In this document: in pieces, positions 8,266-18,700 of the stretch
Layout: each line of letters starts with the position of its first letter
Numbering within the stretch: the stretch's first letter is position 1
Assembly: GCF_014467285.1 (NCBI RefSeq)
Contig: NZ_NKHR01000018.1
Location: 30,508 to 94,507 of the forward strand
Direction of reading: 5' to 3'
DNA from: Xenorhabdus sp014467285
GTDB taxonomy: Bacteria; Pseudomonadota; Gammaproteobacteria; Enterobacterales; Enterobacteriaceae
DNA length: 64,000 nt
Made by a program: the position numbers and the translations under genes
Notes under the pieces: model-generated
Databases searched by the model: none
Seen by the model: only the letters and a program-made list of their open reading frames with translations
Told to the model about the DNA's origin: nothing

Positions 8266-9631
8266 TTCAATCTCTCTCGGCACTAACCAAGCCAGTGCCA
8301 GTAACCGCGTCCAACTGAGAAAAACCTTGACCTTGTTTCAGGTGGTCATGATGGGCCTTGCTTATATACAGCCAATGACTATCTTTGATACTTTTGGCAT
8401 TGTTTCCAAATTAACGGATGGGCATGTCGCGACATCTTATGCTATCGCACTGATCGCAATTTTATTTACAGCTTTAAGTTACGGGAAATTAGTAAAACGT
8501 TTTCCATCAGCAGGTTCTGCCTATACATATGTACAAAAATCAATGAACCCCCATCTTGGGTTTATGGTAGGTTGGTCATCTTTGCTGGATTATCTGCTTA
8601 TGCCGATGATCAATATCCTGCTGGCAAAAATTTATCTTCAAGCCATTTTTCCGGGTGTTGATCCTTGGATCTTTGTTGTTGGTTTGGCAATTTTGATGAC
8701 AGTTTTCAACCTGAGTGGTATCAACGTTGTGGCTAACCTCAACGGTTTGATCGTGGTTGTGCAAGTAGCTGTTATAGTGGCATTTGTTGGTTTATTAATA
8801 TACGGCGTACATAATGGTGAAGGTGCTGGCACATTGCTCAGTATGCGGCCGTTTACGTCGGAAGAAGCAAAATTGATTCCAATGATAACCGGAGCGACGA
8901 TACTTTGTTTCTCTTTCCTCGGGTTTGACGGCATCAGTTCCTTGTCTGAAGAAACACCTAATGCAGAAAAGGTCATTCCGAAAGCGATTTTCCTGACCGC
9001 ATTAATTGGTGGTGTTATCTTCATTGCGGTATCTTATTTCTTACAACTCTATTTCCCTGATATTTCCCGATTTAAAAACCCGGATGAATCTCAGCCGGAA
9101 ATTATGTTGTATGTCGCTGGGGCACTATTCCAAGCGATTATTTTAGTCTTCTCTTGTGTCACTGTAATGGCTTCTGGTATGGCTGCTCATGCGGGCGTCT
9201 CCCGACTGCTTTATGTGATGGGGCGTGATGGTGTATTGCCTGAGAAAGTGTTTGCTTATGTTCATCCAAAATGGCGTACTCCTGCGATTAACGTCCTATT
9301 GGTTGGCATTGTTGCTCTATCAGCCTGTTGGTTGAATCTGGTGACTGCAACTGCATTGATTAATTTTGGTGCATTGGTGGCATTTACTTTCGTTAACTTG
9401 TCGGTTATCTCGCAATTCTATGTTCGTGAACGCCGCAATAATACACTGAAAGACACCTTGAATTTCTTGATCCTGCCACTTTTGGGGGCCGCAACAGTAG
9501 GTGTCTTGTGGATGAACCTGGAAGCAAAATCGATGGAATTAGGTTTGATTTGGGGCGGATTTGGTCTCCTTTATATGTTCTTTGTGACTCGTAGCTTCCG
9601 TCAACCAATGCCACAGTTCAGTGAGTCGTGA
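8255..9631 (+). CDS. plaP: Putrescine importer PlaP (APC family)
   Basis: A 458-residue inner-membrane APC-family transporter with about twelve helices. It matches E. coli PlaP (YeeF), the low-affinity putrescine-proton symporter needed for surface motility, along its whole length: RKTLTL near the N-terminus, MGLAYIQPMTIFDTFGIVS, FPSAGSAYTYVQKS, and LPVMGRDGV-like and VISQFYVRE segments further on. The ribosome site GGGAGG precedes the ATG and lies inside a 70-codon ORF that ends 11 bases into the gene. In E. coli plaP lies in the same region as sbcB and tmaR, which are both near here. The leader suggests regulated expression by attenuation. Confidence 0.92.
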   Translation: MSHNSISLGTNQASASNRVQLRKTLTLFQVVMMGLAYIQPMTIFDTFGIVSKLTDGHVATSYAIALIAILFTALSYGKLVKRFPSAGSAYTYVQKSMNPHLGFMVGWSSLLDYLLMPMINILLAKIYLQAIFPGVDPWIFVVGLAILMTVFNLSGINVVANLNGLIVVVQVAVIVAFVGLLIYGVHNGEGAGTLLSMRPFTSEEAKLIPMITGATILCFSFLGFDGISSLSEETPNAEKVIPKAIFLTALIGGVIFIAVSYFLQLYFPDISRFKNPDESQPEIMLYVAGALFQAIILVFSCVTVMASGMAAHAGVSRLLYVMGRDGVLPEKVFAYVHPKWRTPAINVLLVGIVALSACWLNLVTATALINFGALVAFTFVNLSVISQFYVRERRNNTLKDTLNFLILPLLGAATVGVLWMNLEAKSMELGLIWGGFGLLYMFFVTRSFRQPMPQFSES

Positions 9632-9949
9632 TATCAGTGAATCATGATAGTAAAAGATGATTTCAGGTTGCCGCTGCTACAGGCGTGGTCTGAAAGAAAA
9701 GAGTACATTGATACTTTTTTGAAACAGCACCTTCGGGTGCTGTTTTTGTTAGAAAAAAATAGGAAATAGAAAAAGCAGTTACTGCATAAAGAACATTAAA
9801 AGGTAGTCGGTGATTAATGGATTCTAAGTTGAAATGCGGATGAAAAAACAACAAATTGTAATGAAAAGGGTATAATAGATAATAATTTCGCCATACCTGA
9901 TTTCAGCAAGAGCCCGTCTGGTAGGTTCTCATAAGGTAATAGTACTATT
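9632..9949. other. plaP-dld intergenic region
   Basis: Besides the plaP terminator this 318-bp gap holds the likely dld promoter: a TATAAT hexamer at 9871-9876 without an obvious consensus -35. No coding sequence or RNA gene was recognised. Confidence 0.5.
9722..9748 (+). terminator. Intrinsic terminator after plaP
   Basis: AAACAGCACC, a TTCG tetraloop, and GGTGCTGTTT followed by T residues form a classic stable terminator. Confidence 0.9.
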
Positions 9950-11695
9950 ATGAATGATGCTAAAAACCCACAAAATCAACAACTAATTGCTGTTCTCACC
10001 AATATCGTTGGTTCTTCCCATATCCTCACTGAACCCAGAAAAACAGAACGTTATCGAAAAGGTTTTCGTTCCGGGCAAGGAAATGCCCTTGCGGTTGTGT
10101 TTCCGGGTTCGCTATTGGAACAGTGGAAAGTTTTCAAAGCTTGTGTTGAAGCTGACAAAATTATCTTAATGCAGGCAGCTAATACTGGATTAACGGAAGG
10201 ATCTACACCGAATGGCGATAACTATGACCGTGATATCGTTATCATAAACACCCTGCGGATGGATAAAATTCAGGTTCTTCAATCTACCAATCAAGTTATT
10301 GCATTTCCCGGCAGTACATTGTGGCACCTGGAAAAAGTATTGAAGCCGTTGGGGCGCGAACCTCATTCAGTTATAGGTTCATCCTGTATTGGTGCCTCTG
10401 TTATTGGGGGGATCTGTAATAATTCGGGGGGTTCTCTGGTTCAGCGTGGACCCGCTTATACCGAAATGGCGCTATATGGTCGTGTTAATGAAAGAGGCGA
10501 AGCTGAACTCATTAACCATTTGGGAATATCATTAGGTGATAAACCTGAAACTATTTTGTCTTGTCTGGAAGAACAGCGTTATCGTGCCGAAGATATTGAG
10601 CACACTGAAAGAGTTGCTTCTGATCATGAATATTCACAGCGTGTCAGAGATGTCGATGCAGAAACACCATCACGTTTTAATGCCGATGAGCGAAGATTGT
10701 TTGAAGCCTCTGGCTGTGCGGGTAAATTAGTTGTCTTTGCTGTTCGCCTTGATACTTTTCCGGCAGAATCATCTTCGCAGGTTTATTATATTGGCACGAA
10801 TCAACCTGAGGTCCTGACGGAGTTACGCCGTCATATTCTGTCAAATTTCGAGAACTTGCCCGTTGCCGGAGAATACATACATCGGGATATTTTTGATATT
10901 GCTGAAGTGTATGGAAAAGACACTTTCGTCATGATTGATAAACTAGGCACAGACAAAATGCCAATGTTTTTCAGCCTGAAAGGGCGAATGGATGCCATAT
11001 TGGGTAAAGTACCGTTTTTGCCTTCTCATTTTACCGACCGTGTCATGCAGGGCTTGAGCCGTTTATTACCTGCTCATTTGCCCGCTCGTCTGAAAGAATA
11101 CCGAAATCGTTTTGAACATCACTTAATGCTGAAAATGTCTGGTGAAGGTATTAAGGAAGCGAATGAGTGGTTGAAAAGCTACTTCAAACAGGCTGAGGGA
11201 GAATATTTTGCCTGTACACCAGAAGAGGGAACAAAAGCATTTTTACACCGTTTTGCAGCCGCAGGAGCCGCTATTCGCTATCAAGCTGTTCACAGTAATG
11301 AAGTGGAAGATATTCTGGCATTAGATATTGCTTTGCGACGCAATGATCGTGAATGGTTTGAGACCTTGCCTGAAGATATCAATGAAGCATTAGTGCATCG
11401 GCTGTATTATGGTCATTTTATGTGCCATGTATTCCATCAGGATTATATTGTTAAAAAGGGTACAGATGTTTATGCACTGAAAGCAAAAATGTTGGAAATT
11501 TTGAATCAACGTGGAGCTGAGTATCCTGCTGAACATAATGTGGGCCACTTATATGAAGCTAAACCACAGCTCAAGCAGTTCTATCAGATGACTGATCCTA
11601 CCAACGCCTTAAATCCGGGGATTGGTAAAACTTCCAAACTAAAAAATTGGGTGGGGGAGTGTGGGTGCCAGAATATGAATAACCCGCATGACTAG
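9950..11695 (+). CDS. dld: Quinone-dependent D-lactate dehydrogenase Dld
   Basis: A 581-residue peripheral membrane flavoenzyme that oxidises D-lactate to pyruvate and passes electrons to quinone. The FAD-binding (PCMH) domain covers roughly residues 35-260, with QAANTGLTEGSTPNGD near residue 75 and IGSSCIGASVIGGICNNSGG around 142-161. The C-terminal half carries the membrane-binding and cap domains of the Dld family (E. coli 571 residues). It stands alone between plaP and the convergent sbcB, with a shared two-way terminator after it. Confidence 0.95.
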   Translation: MNDAKNPQNQQLIAVLTNIVGSSHILTEPRKTERYRKGFRSGQGNALAVVFPGSLLEQWKVFKACVEADKIILMQAANTGLTEGSTPNGDNYDRDIVIINTLRMDKIQVLQSTNQVIAFPGSTLWHLEKVLKPLGREPHSVIGSSCIGASVIGGICNNSGGSLVQRGPAYTEMALYGRVNERGEAELINHLGISLGDKPETILSCLEEQRYRAEDIEHTERVASDHEYSQRVRDVDAETPSRFNADERRLFEASGCAGKLVVFAVRLDTFPAESSSQVYYIGTNQPEVLTELRRHILSNFENLPVAGEYIHRDIFDIAEVYGKDTFVMIDKLGTDKMPMFFSLKGRMDAILGKVPFLPSHFTDRVMQGLSRLLPAHLPARLKEYRNRFEHHLMLKMSGEGIKEANEWLKSYFKQAEGEYFACTPEEGTKAFLHRFAAAGAAIRYQAVHSNEVEDILALDIALRRNDREWFETLPEDINEALVHRLYYGHFMCHVFHQDYIVKKGTDVYALKAKMLEILNQRGAEYPAEHNVGHLYEAKPQLKQFYQMTDPTNALNPGIGKTSKLKNWVGECGCQNMNNPHD

Positions 11696-11712
11696 CTTGA
11701 TTTAATGAAGAA

Positions 11713-11751
11713 ATAGAAAAAGACAAAACCTGACGGATTGTCTTTTTCTAT
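11713..11751. terminator. Bidirectional terminator between dld and sbcB
   Basis: Perfect 14-bp arms (ATAGAAAAAGACAA and its complement) around an 11-base loop. A/T runs on both sides suit termination of both convergent genes. Confidence 0.8.
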
Positions 11752-11782
11752 CGTAAAAACAAATGGAAATTGTGTGGAAGTT

Positions 11783-13213
11783 TTATCCGGCTAGTTGGAT
11801 TGCATAATCAACCAATGCTTTTAACTGGCAGCATTTTTCTTCATCGGATTGATATTCCACAAAAAGCGCTTCAATTGCTGCAAGATATTGATTAATACTT
11901 TCTTGTGTCAAAATATCTCGGCGATGACGCAGCCAGCGTTGTTGTTCGTCATAATCCAGAGTTGCCGGATAGTTTCTGGCGCGATAACGGAATAAGAGTG
12001 CCTTAATGCGTACATCCTGGAACGATAAATCCAATGCCGGTAAATTTTGAGGGGTGGTTTCTCGGATAATCTCCATTGCGGTTTTATCGGCATCACTGAA
12101 AAAGCCGTTATATAACTTGGTATCGACATTGTCAGATTCTGGAAATTCTTCTGGATGAGAAAACAATTCAACAACTTTTTCTCTGATTTGAGGATGATTG
12201 CGCAAAATAGCTAAATTTTGCTCGCATTGGCTGCGATCTAATCCTACTCGTTCTGCATCCGCAGGCCGTAATGTATTTTCTGGTGCGATGATTGGACACT
12301 TATTGATATGCACTAATTTAATGGGGACTGGAGCTTGATCCGGCTGTAGTTCATTACGCCGGGTGTATAAACGATCGCGTAACTCATCTGCATTGAGTTC
12401 CAATAATGGGGTGAGATCGCCTGCCAGGTCACACATGATTACCGCGTTACGATTTGTCGGATGCCATGCTAAGGGGGCAATCAGGCTGATATTACTGCGT
12501 AACGTACCAAACATACCTGATACATGAATCAGAGGTTTCATTTGCGGAATATCAATCTGATGACTGATTTTCTGCTTGTTTCTTACTTGGAAAAAGTAAT
12601 CAAACAAGCGAGGTTGAGCTTTTTTTACCAACTTTGCCATTGCGATAGTGGCATACACATCGGACATAGCATCATGGGCCTGAGTATGTTCAATACCGTT
12701 GGCTTTTGTCAGATGTTCTAGCTTGAAACTCGGTAATCCATCATCATTTTCTGGCCAGATAATGCCTTCTGGACGCAAGGCATAGCAGGCACGTAATACA
12801 TCAAGAAGATCCCAGCGGGAATTCCCTTTTTGCCAACTATAAGCGTAAGGATCGTAAAAATTACGATAAAAAATGTTGCGACTGACTTCGTCATCAAAAC
12901 GAATATTGTTGTATCCAAGAATACACGTATTCGGTTTACTGAATGCTGCATGGATTTGACGAGCGAACTCCGCCTCATTGACGCCTTTTTTCAAAGCCAA
13001 TTGTGGTGTAATGCCTGTGATCATGACAGCTTCAGGATCAGGAAGATAATCGTCAGCGGGAGCACAATACACCACTAAAGGTTCTTCAATGATATTGAAA
13101 TCACTGTCGGTGCGAACGCCTGCAAATTGAGCGGGACGATCTAGGGCAGGGTGTTTACCAAAAGTTTCGTAATCATGAAAGTAGAAACTTTGTTCTTCTT
13201 TACGGGTGTTCAA
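11783..13213 (-). CDS. sbcB: Exodeoxyribonuclease I (SbcB)
   Basis: A 476-residue 3'-5' single-strand DNA exonuclease that acts in recombination and mismatch repair. The DEDDh exonuclease site is visible: FHDYETFG (Asp14, Glu16), GYNNIRFDDEV further on, and HDAMSDVYATIAMA for the last two catalytic residues. The SH3-like and C-terminal helical domains that encircle single-stranded DNA follow. Length matches E. coli ExoI (475). Confidence 0.95.
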   Translation of the reverse strand: MNTRKEEQSFYFHDYETFGKHPALDRPAQFAGVRTDSDFNIIEEPLVVYCAPADDYLPDPEAVMITGITPQLALKKGVNEAEFARQIHAAFSKPNTCILGYNNIRFDDEVSRNIFYRNFYDPYAYSWQKGNSRWDLLDVLRACYALRPEGIIWPENDDGLPSFKLEHLTKANGIEHTQAHDAMSDVYATIAMAKLVKKAQPRLFDYFFQVRNKQKISHQIDIPQMKPLIHVSGMFGTLRSNISLIAPLAWHPTNRNAVIMCDLAGDLTPLLELNADELRDRLYTRRNELQPDQAPVPIKLVHINKCPIIAPENTLRPADAERVGLDRSQCEQNLAILRNHPQIREKVVELFSHPEEFPESDNVDTKLYNGFFSDADKTAMEIIRETTPQNLPALDLSFQDVRIKALLFRYRARNYPATLDYDEQQRWLRHRRDILTQESINQYLAAIEALFVEYQSDEEKCCQLKALVDYAIQLAG

Positions 13214-13610
13214 CGTTGAGTTATCCCCATTTAATTTATCAATTAATTATAGAGTTATGCTTTTATTGGCGTCTCATTTGCTTGGTTAATGTAGCTAAAT
13301 TTCTTTACTGTTTTCCTGAGTAAATACTGTGCATGTGTACCAAGCTCCTGTTTAAGATGTGTACTCAGAATTACGGTTCTGAGTGACACCAGATTAAGCC
13401 TTTTACATGGTAAACCATATTCAAGCCAATCTGAATTATTAGATATGGATGGTTTTGGGATTAAGGTATCCGTTCTGTTGTGATATTCCCTTTCGCATAT
13501 CAAAAAGCACACTTGCCGATTATCGGGTAAGGCGTGCTTTAACTAAACAGGTGTACTTTTTGATATGAGTGAATGGAAAAAATGGTCGGATGCCCTTTAA
13601 TTCGCTGCTG
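13214..13610. other. sbcB upstream region with alternative hairpins
   Basis: This 397-bp stretch has no convincing gene. A frame on the minus strand (13255-13512, GTG start) is open for 85 codons but has no family I recognise and its start falls inside a hairpin. The right side holds the structured repeat described separately. The sbcB promoter must lie in the left part. Confidence 0.5.
13497..13566 (-). terminator. Terminator-like structure with two competing stems after the phage-like gene
   Basis: On the minus strand AAAGCACGCCTTACC pairs imperfectly with GGCAAGTGTGCTTT and is followed by T residues, a fair terminator for the gene ending at 13611. An outer 16-bp arm pair (13497-13512 with 13551-13566, one mismatch) shares bases with it, so the two stems exclude each other. 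Confidence 0.55.
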
Positions 13611-14144
13611 CTATTTGGTCAGTGAAAGGAGTGCATAAGCATGGATGTTAGCAGCTTCTGGATTAAGGTGTACCAATCCTCTATCTAGCAAACGTAAGTC
13701 TATGTTGCTGTTATCCCACACAAGTGGGTCAACACAATCATCAGCTAGAAGATCAGGAATATAATATTTTGTACCTTTCAGAGGTGGTTTTCTTTCAGGT
13801 ACAGGTACGTCACATTCGCCAATGCGGATAATTAGTGGATTAGGCTTTAGCCTGAATTCTAATGTCTTGATAAAAATTAAATTTTTAGTGCAATTCTGCC
13901 AATTTTCGGAAGCGTCCTTGCGGTATTGAAACCAGCGCCATGGTTCATCATGTTCGGCTGCGAGTTTTGCATATTCCTCAATTAAAGCTGCGTGTGGGTG
14001 CGGGTACGCGGCTACTACAGTGTCAGAATGAACAAAGACACCATTAATCAGGTACTTACCATTATTTTGCTCTGTGAGTTTATAAATCTTGTTTTTAACT
14101 AAATTGTTTTGGGGATCGTCTTTCCCGATATATTTGGCGTACAT
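13611..14144 (-). CDS. Hypothetical protein, phage-like
   Basis: A 177-residue acidic-to-neutral protein with no signal peptide or membrane segment. The N-terminal part (MYAKYIGKDDPQNNLVKNKIY...) looks like a small beta-barrel of the kind found in phage accessory proteins. It is followed by a segment with EYAKLAAEHDEPWRWFQYR and then ENWQNC, an E-x-W-x-W pattern seen in many lambdoid prophage hypothetical proteins. The gene stands alone between sbcB and tmaR, where E. coli has no counterpart, so it is probably acquired. No function can be given. Confidence 0.7.
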   Translation of the reverse strand: MYAKYIGKDDPQNNLVKNKIYKLTEQNNGKYLINGVFVHSDTVVAAYPHPHAALIEEYAKLAAEHDEPWRWFQYRKDASENWQNCTKNLIFIKTLEFRLKPNPLIIRIGECDVPVPERKPPLKGTKYYIPDLLADDCVDPLVWDNSNIDLRLLDRGLVHLNPEAANIHAYALLSLTK

Positions 14145-14513
14145 GTGTGTTCCTCGGCCTTTGCAATGTTTAACTCATTACAGTCCACTCGAAAATGAGC
14201 TAGAGTTAGTTAAATCTGCAGTAATTCAAGTCTTATCTTTTTACCGAAATCTGTTTTCCAATGTATCCAGGCAATTTTTTAAATTTTCCCAGTGTGGGCA
14301 ATCTTACCTAAGGTTTCGACAAGATTTAATAAACCGATTTTGGATTTTATGGTGAGCTCGTTAGTATGGGGCATGTGAATTTCACTGCTTACAATCTGCT
14401 TACGCGATCAAGGTATCAATAAATTGTCGAAACTGACTTGTCTATGTGTGGCTTGAAATTGTATTGTGTAGTTAACATAAGAAATTATCGGTCTGATTAA
14501 AAAGGTGTAAAAA
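14145..14513. other. Intergenic region upstream of tmaR
   Basis: These 369 bp separate divergent genes and must hold both promoters. I see no RNA gene, repeat or supported coding frame in it; an 88-codon frame on the plus strand (14089-14355) overlaps the start of the phage-like gene and lacks family features. Confidence 0.4.
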
Positions 14514-14834
14514 ATGGACAACACAAATAAACCAACATTCCACAATGTACTGGAGTTTGTGCGTATATTCCGTCGTAAGAACAAATTACAGCGCGAAATT
14601 GTAGATAATGAGAAAAAAATTCGAGATAACCAAAAGCGTGTACTACTACTCGATAACTTAAGTGACTACATCAAACCGGGGATGTCGGTTGAAGATATTC
14701 AAGGGATTATTGCTCATATGCGCAGTGATTATGAAGAGCGTGTTGATGAATATATCATTAAAAATGCTGAGCTATCTAAAGAGCGCCGTGAATTATCTAA
14801 AAAGCTCAAAGCGATGGATGGTGGAATCAAGTGA
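14514..14834 (+). CDS. tmaR: PTS regulator TmaR (YeeX)
   Basis: A 106-residue, highly charged coiled-coil protein nearly identical in its core to E. coli YeeX/TmaR (VLEFVRIFRRKNKLQREI, then DNQKRVLLLDNLSDYIKPGM). TmaR forms polar clusters and sequesters PTS enzyme I, tuning sugar uptake. The gene is monocistronic with an AAAGGTG ribosome site and is followed by a strong terminator. It lies near plaP and sbcB as in E. coli. Confidence 0.95.
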   Translation: MDNTNKPTFHNVLEFVRIFRRKNKLQREIVDNEKKIRDNQKRVLLLDNLSDYIKPGMSVEDIQGIIAHMRSDYEERVDEYIIKNAELSKERRELSKKLKAMDGGIK

Positions 14835-14866
14835 GTTTTTAGTTGTTCAAGTTTGAACAGATAATT

Positions 14867-14896
14867 AACCACGCCATTAGGCGTGGTTGTGTTTTT
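14867..14896 (+). terminator. Intrinsic terminator after tmaR
   Basis: AACCACGCC pairs exactly with GGCGTGGTT around a 4-base loop, then GTGTTTTT. It may also serve the convergent gene ending at 14912. Confidence 0.85.
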
Positions 14897-14911
14897 AGGA
14901 TCTTTTGTAAA

Positions 14912-15556
14912 TCAGTTCCAATGCGGTTTTAGCTCAGGATCAACTAAGGCATAAATCTGATAGTAAGTTTGTTCATCTTCGGCCATTTGTGCCAATTGCT
15001 TGGCGACATCTTCCCGACTTACCATGCCATGAACTTCTTCTTGATAACGCTGACAATGGCCTGTACCTGATTGATCAGTTAAGCCACCAGGACGAATGAT
15101 TGTAAAATCCAATGTGCTGGTTTGCAGATAACTCTCTGCGAGTGATTTGTGCCGGACTGACTGCCCAAATAATGATTTGGCCCGTGGAGATAATGTTTTC
15201 CAACTGTCACCACATCCGATAGATGTCACCAATAACATGCGAGAGATCTTAGCCTGTTCCAACACATCTATGATGGCAATATTTCCGTAATGATCGGCAT
15301 CTCCCCCTCCAATAGTTGAAAAGATGATTGGATTTTCTCCTGCTTGTGAAATCGCTTTTTCTATACTCTTTTTGTCACAGGCATCACCGTGTATTACGTT
15401 AACGCCTGCTGTATTCAGTTCTAACGCCTGTTGATCATTGCGGATTAATGCTGTGACAGGGCGGTTCTGTTCCAGAGCGATAGTGACCAAATGGCGTCCA
15501 ACCCCTTTTCCTGCACCAAAAATAAGCCAAGGTTTCATAGATGGGAATTTCTCCAT
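14912..15556 (-). CDS. NAD(P)-binding oxidoreductase-like protein
   Basis: A 214-residue atypical short-chain-dehydrogenase fold protein (NAD(P)H-binding, biliverdin reductase B/NmrA-like). The dinucleotide-binding loop FGAGKGVG lies at residues 13-20, a VTSIGCGDS strand end is central, and IIRPGGLTD near the C-terminus is typical of this subfamily, which lacks the classical YxxxK active site. Substrate unknown. The start at 15556 is chosen from the ORF; Met at residue 7 is also possible. A Fur-like site lies just upstream, so an iron-linked role is possible but not shown. Confidence 0.8.
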   Translation of the reverse strand: MEKFPSMKPWLIFGAGKGVGRHLVTIALEQNRPVTALIRNDQQALELNTAGVNVIHGDACDKKSIEKAISQAGENPIIFSTIGGGDADHYGNIAIIDVLEQAKISRMLLVTSIGCGDSWKTLSPRAKSLFGQSVRHKSLAESYLQTSTLDFTIIRPGGLTDQSGTGHCQRYQEEVHGMVSREDVAKQLAQMAEDEQTYYQIYALVDPELKPHWN

Positions 15557-15575
15557 AAAATTAACTATATTAAAT

Positions 15576-15594
15576 GAGAATGATAACTATCTAA
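15576..15594 (-). promoter_or_regulatory. Putative Fur box upstream of the NAD(P)-binding gene
   Basis: GAGAATGATAACTATC at this place matches ten of the first eleven bases of the Fur consensus; overall about 12 of 19. It is 20 bp upstream of the start codon at 15556. Confidence 0.45.
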
Positions 15595-15653
15595 TTTTAT
15601 GGGAATAGTTGGTTAAATAAAATTAAATTGGCCTATATTTATCGTATATAGAT

Positions 15654-15682
15654 AAAAAAATGGCTCCTAACAAGAGGAGCCA
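15654..15682 (-). terminator. Intrinsic terminator after rne
   Basis: On the minus strand TGGCTCCT pairs with AGGAGCCA around a 6-base loop, followed by seven T. Confidence 0.9.
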
Positions 15683-15714
15683 CTTTGAGTTTTACAGAAA
15701 ATCACACTATCTGA

Positions 15715-18700
15715 TTATTCGAATGATTGTGGTTTCGACATAGCAGAAGTTGCGATATTTGTTGCAGAATGCCCACCTGCACCACCTTTGCCTTTGAATG
15801 GATAAGCAGGGCGCTGCCATTCAGTGATAACAACAGGTTTTGTTGCCATATCTGGTGCCGGCGCTTTCGTCATTGGGGAATAAGCGTGATGATTTTTTTC
15901 CACGATAATCGAAGACTCAGCAGCTTTAGCCTCTTTCGCTTTAACTTCCTCTGCCTTAGCGCATACTTCCGTTGCGACAGTTGGTTGTTCTTCATGATGT
16001 TCCTGTTCAAGAATAGGCGTCACAATGATGGCTTCCGCAGGTTCAGCATTATGTGATGCTGCATTATCATGCTGTATTGTCTCATGGGATATAGTTTCAT
16101 GAAGTGTGGCTTCATGAAGCACGGTTTCATGAGATACAGCTTTATGAGGTGTAGTATCACCTAAAACTTCTGGCTGATGTTTTTCATGATGATTGATAAC
16201 AGGTTCCGCGATTTCCGGTTCTGCAACTTGAGATGTTTCAAATTTCGGTTCTGCAGATATCGTGATAGGCGCATCATTGCTAATTGATTCAGCTTTGTCC
16301 TGAGTAGTGACATTTTGTTTTTCAGCAACCTCAATATGTACTTCTGTTGAGGCTGGCGCAGACTCAACTACTACTGGCATTTGAATCACATTTTCTTGCT
16401 GCGCAAGTGTTGTTTTTTCTTCAATGGTATCAATAGCTACCGGGGTTTCAAGCTCAACGGATGTTACTGGTGTAACGGGATAACGAACCCAAACTTTGCC
16501 TGATGCCAGCTCTGGTGAAACGACAGCCATTGTCAATGGCACTGGTGATTGAGTCAGATTACGTTCATCACGATAACGACGACGACGTTGACCGCTGACA
16601 CGTAAGTGGCGTGGTGAACGGCGGGAGCGACGTGGCATCGTGTTATCTTGTTGCTCATTATTTTGTGAAGCTGCATTTTGTACAACCGGGCTTTGTGGCA
16701 TAGCGGGTTGATTTGCTGCTTCAATATTCGTATCAATAACGGCAGGGACAGGCGCTTTAGCTTTTTGCGCTTCTCCTGTGTTTGTTGATACAGTTTCAGG
16801 CATCACTGTTGGTAAAGCTGCAATGCTGACTTCTTTTTTCACTTCATCAATGATACGTACTTTTTGTTCAAGCTGGCGACGTTGACGACGAGGCATGACA
16901 GGCTGGAGCTCTTCAACTTCCTCTTCGACAACATCAGGTTTATTTGTTGCCTGTTGAGCTTTGGCTTCCAGTTGTTGCTGGCGTTTTTCTTCCTGACGAC
17001 GACGCTGACGTTCAGCTCGTTGCTCACGGCGTTGTTGTTGCTGTGCTTCACGAGCTTCATTGTCTATTGCCGGGTTTTCTTGAGCATTATTTTTCTGCTG
17101 AACATTGCGGCCCTTGCGTTGTTCATCGCGTTCACGGTTATTGCGAGTTTCATTCTCGTTGCGTTCACGGCGTTGGTTCTGGCGGCGGGAGTTGCGGCGT
17201 TCTGCTGAGCGACGATTATCATTACCAGAAGATTTTCTCCCCTTTTCCTGAGTTTGTTTTTCTTCTTCACCACTGAACATTTTCTTCAGGGCAGAAATAA
17301 AACGGCTGAGTAACCCAGGTTTTTCAGCTTGCTTCTGGTTATTGACAGTTGTCTTTTTCTCTTTTGCTTTTGCAACAACAGGTGCTGGTGTTTCTGCCGG
17401 CAGATCAAACGTTGAGATGGCAGGTTGTTCTGGACGCTTACGCTCATGCTGACCGTCATCCTGAGCGTTTATCATTTCTGCTTCATGAACTTGCGGGAGC
17501 ATATAGCTTAAAACAGAAATTTCTTCACCTTTACGAACACGTAAAACGGAGAAATGCGGAGTCTGCATCTGATCGTTCGGAACAATAACAACGCCTACAC
17601 CACCCTGGCGATGTTCAATTGCGCTGACTGCCTTACGCTTTTCATTCAGTAAGTAGGAAGCAATTTGTACCGGAACAATAGCATGAACCTGATGTGTATT
17701 TTCTTTTAGTGCTTCTTCTTCAATGAGGCGCAGTATTGACAAGGAAAGTGATTCATTGTCGCGAATAGTTCCTGTGCCGCTACAACGAGGGCAGACATGG
17801 TGACTGGATTCGCCCAGAGATGGGCTTAAACGCTGGCGTGACATTTCCAATAGGCCAAAGCGGGAAATTCGGCCAATTTGAATACGAGCCCGATCTTGGC
17901 GTACCGCATCACGCAACCGATTTTCAACTTCACGCTGGTGGCGAACAGGTGTCATGTCAATAAAGTCAATAACAATGAGGCCACCGAGGTCACGCAAACG
18001 CAATTGGCGGGCAATTTCATCAGCCGCTTCCAAGTTAGTATTAAAGGCTGTTTCTTCGATATCGCCACCGCGGGTTGAGCGGGATGAGTTAATATCGATT
18101 GCGGTCAAGGCTTCAGTTGTATCAATAACCACTGAACCACCGGAAGGCAAACGAACTTCACGCTGGAAAGCTGATTCAATTTGTGACTCTATTTGATAAT
18201 GGCTGAACAGGGGAACTTCACCGCTGTACAACTTGATTTTACTGGCAAAATCAGGACGGCCCAGAGCAGTGATGTGTTGGCGTGCCAAGTCAAGGATTTT
18301 CGGGTTATCAATCAGGATTTCGCCGATATCTGGACGCAGATAATCACGGAAAGCCCGCACGATAACATTGCTTTCCTGATGAATCAGGAATGGAGCGGGG
18401 TGGCTGTCTGCCGCTTTCTTAATTGCTTCCCAATGTTTCAGACGGAAGTTCAAATCTCCCTGCAAGGCTTCAGCAGATTTGCCTACGCCTGCGGTACGGA
18501 CGATAAGCCCCATCCCCTCAGGAACTTCAAGAGAAGAAAGCGCCTCTTTTAATTCGATACGATCATCACCTTCGATACGGCGAGAAATTCCGCCTGCTCT
18601 TGGGTTATTTGGCATCAGAACCAGATAGCTGCCAGCCAGGCTGATAAAGGTTGTTAAAGCTGCACCTTTATTGCCGCGTTCTTCTTTATCAACTTGAACG

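Noticed and set aside
13255..13512. 85-codon minus-strand frame upstream of sbcB.
   Set aside because: GTG start lies inside a hairpin arm, no ribosome site, no family features.
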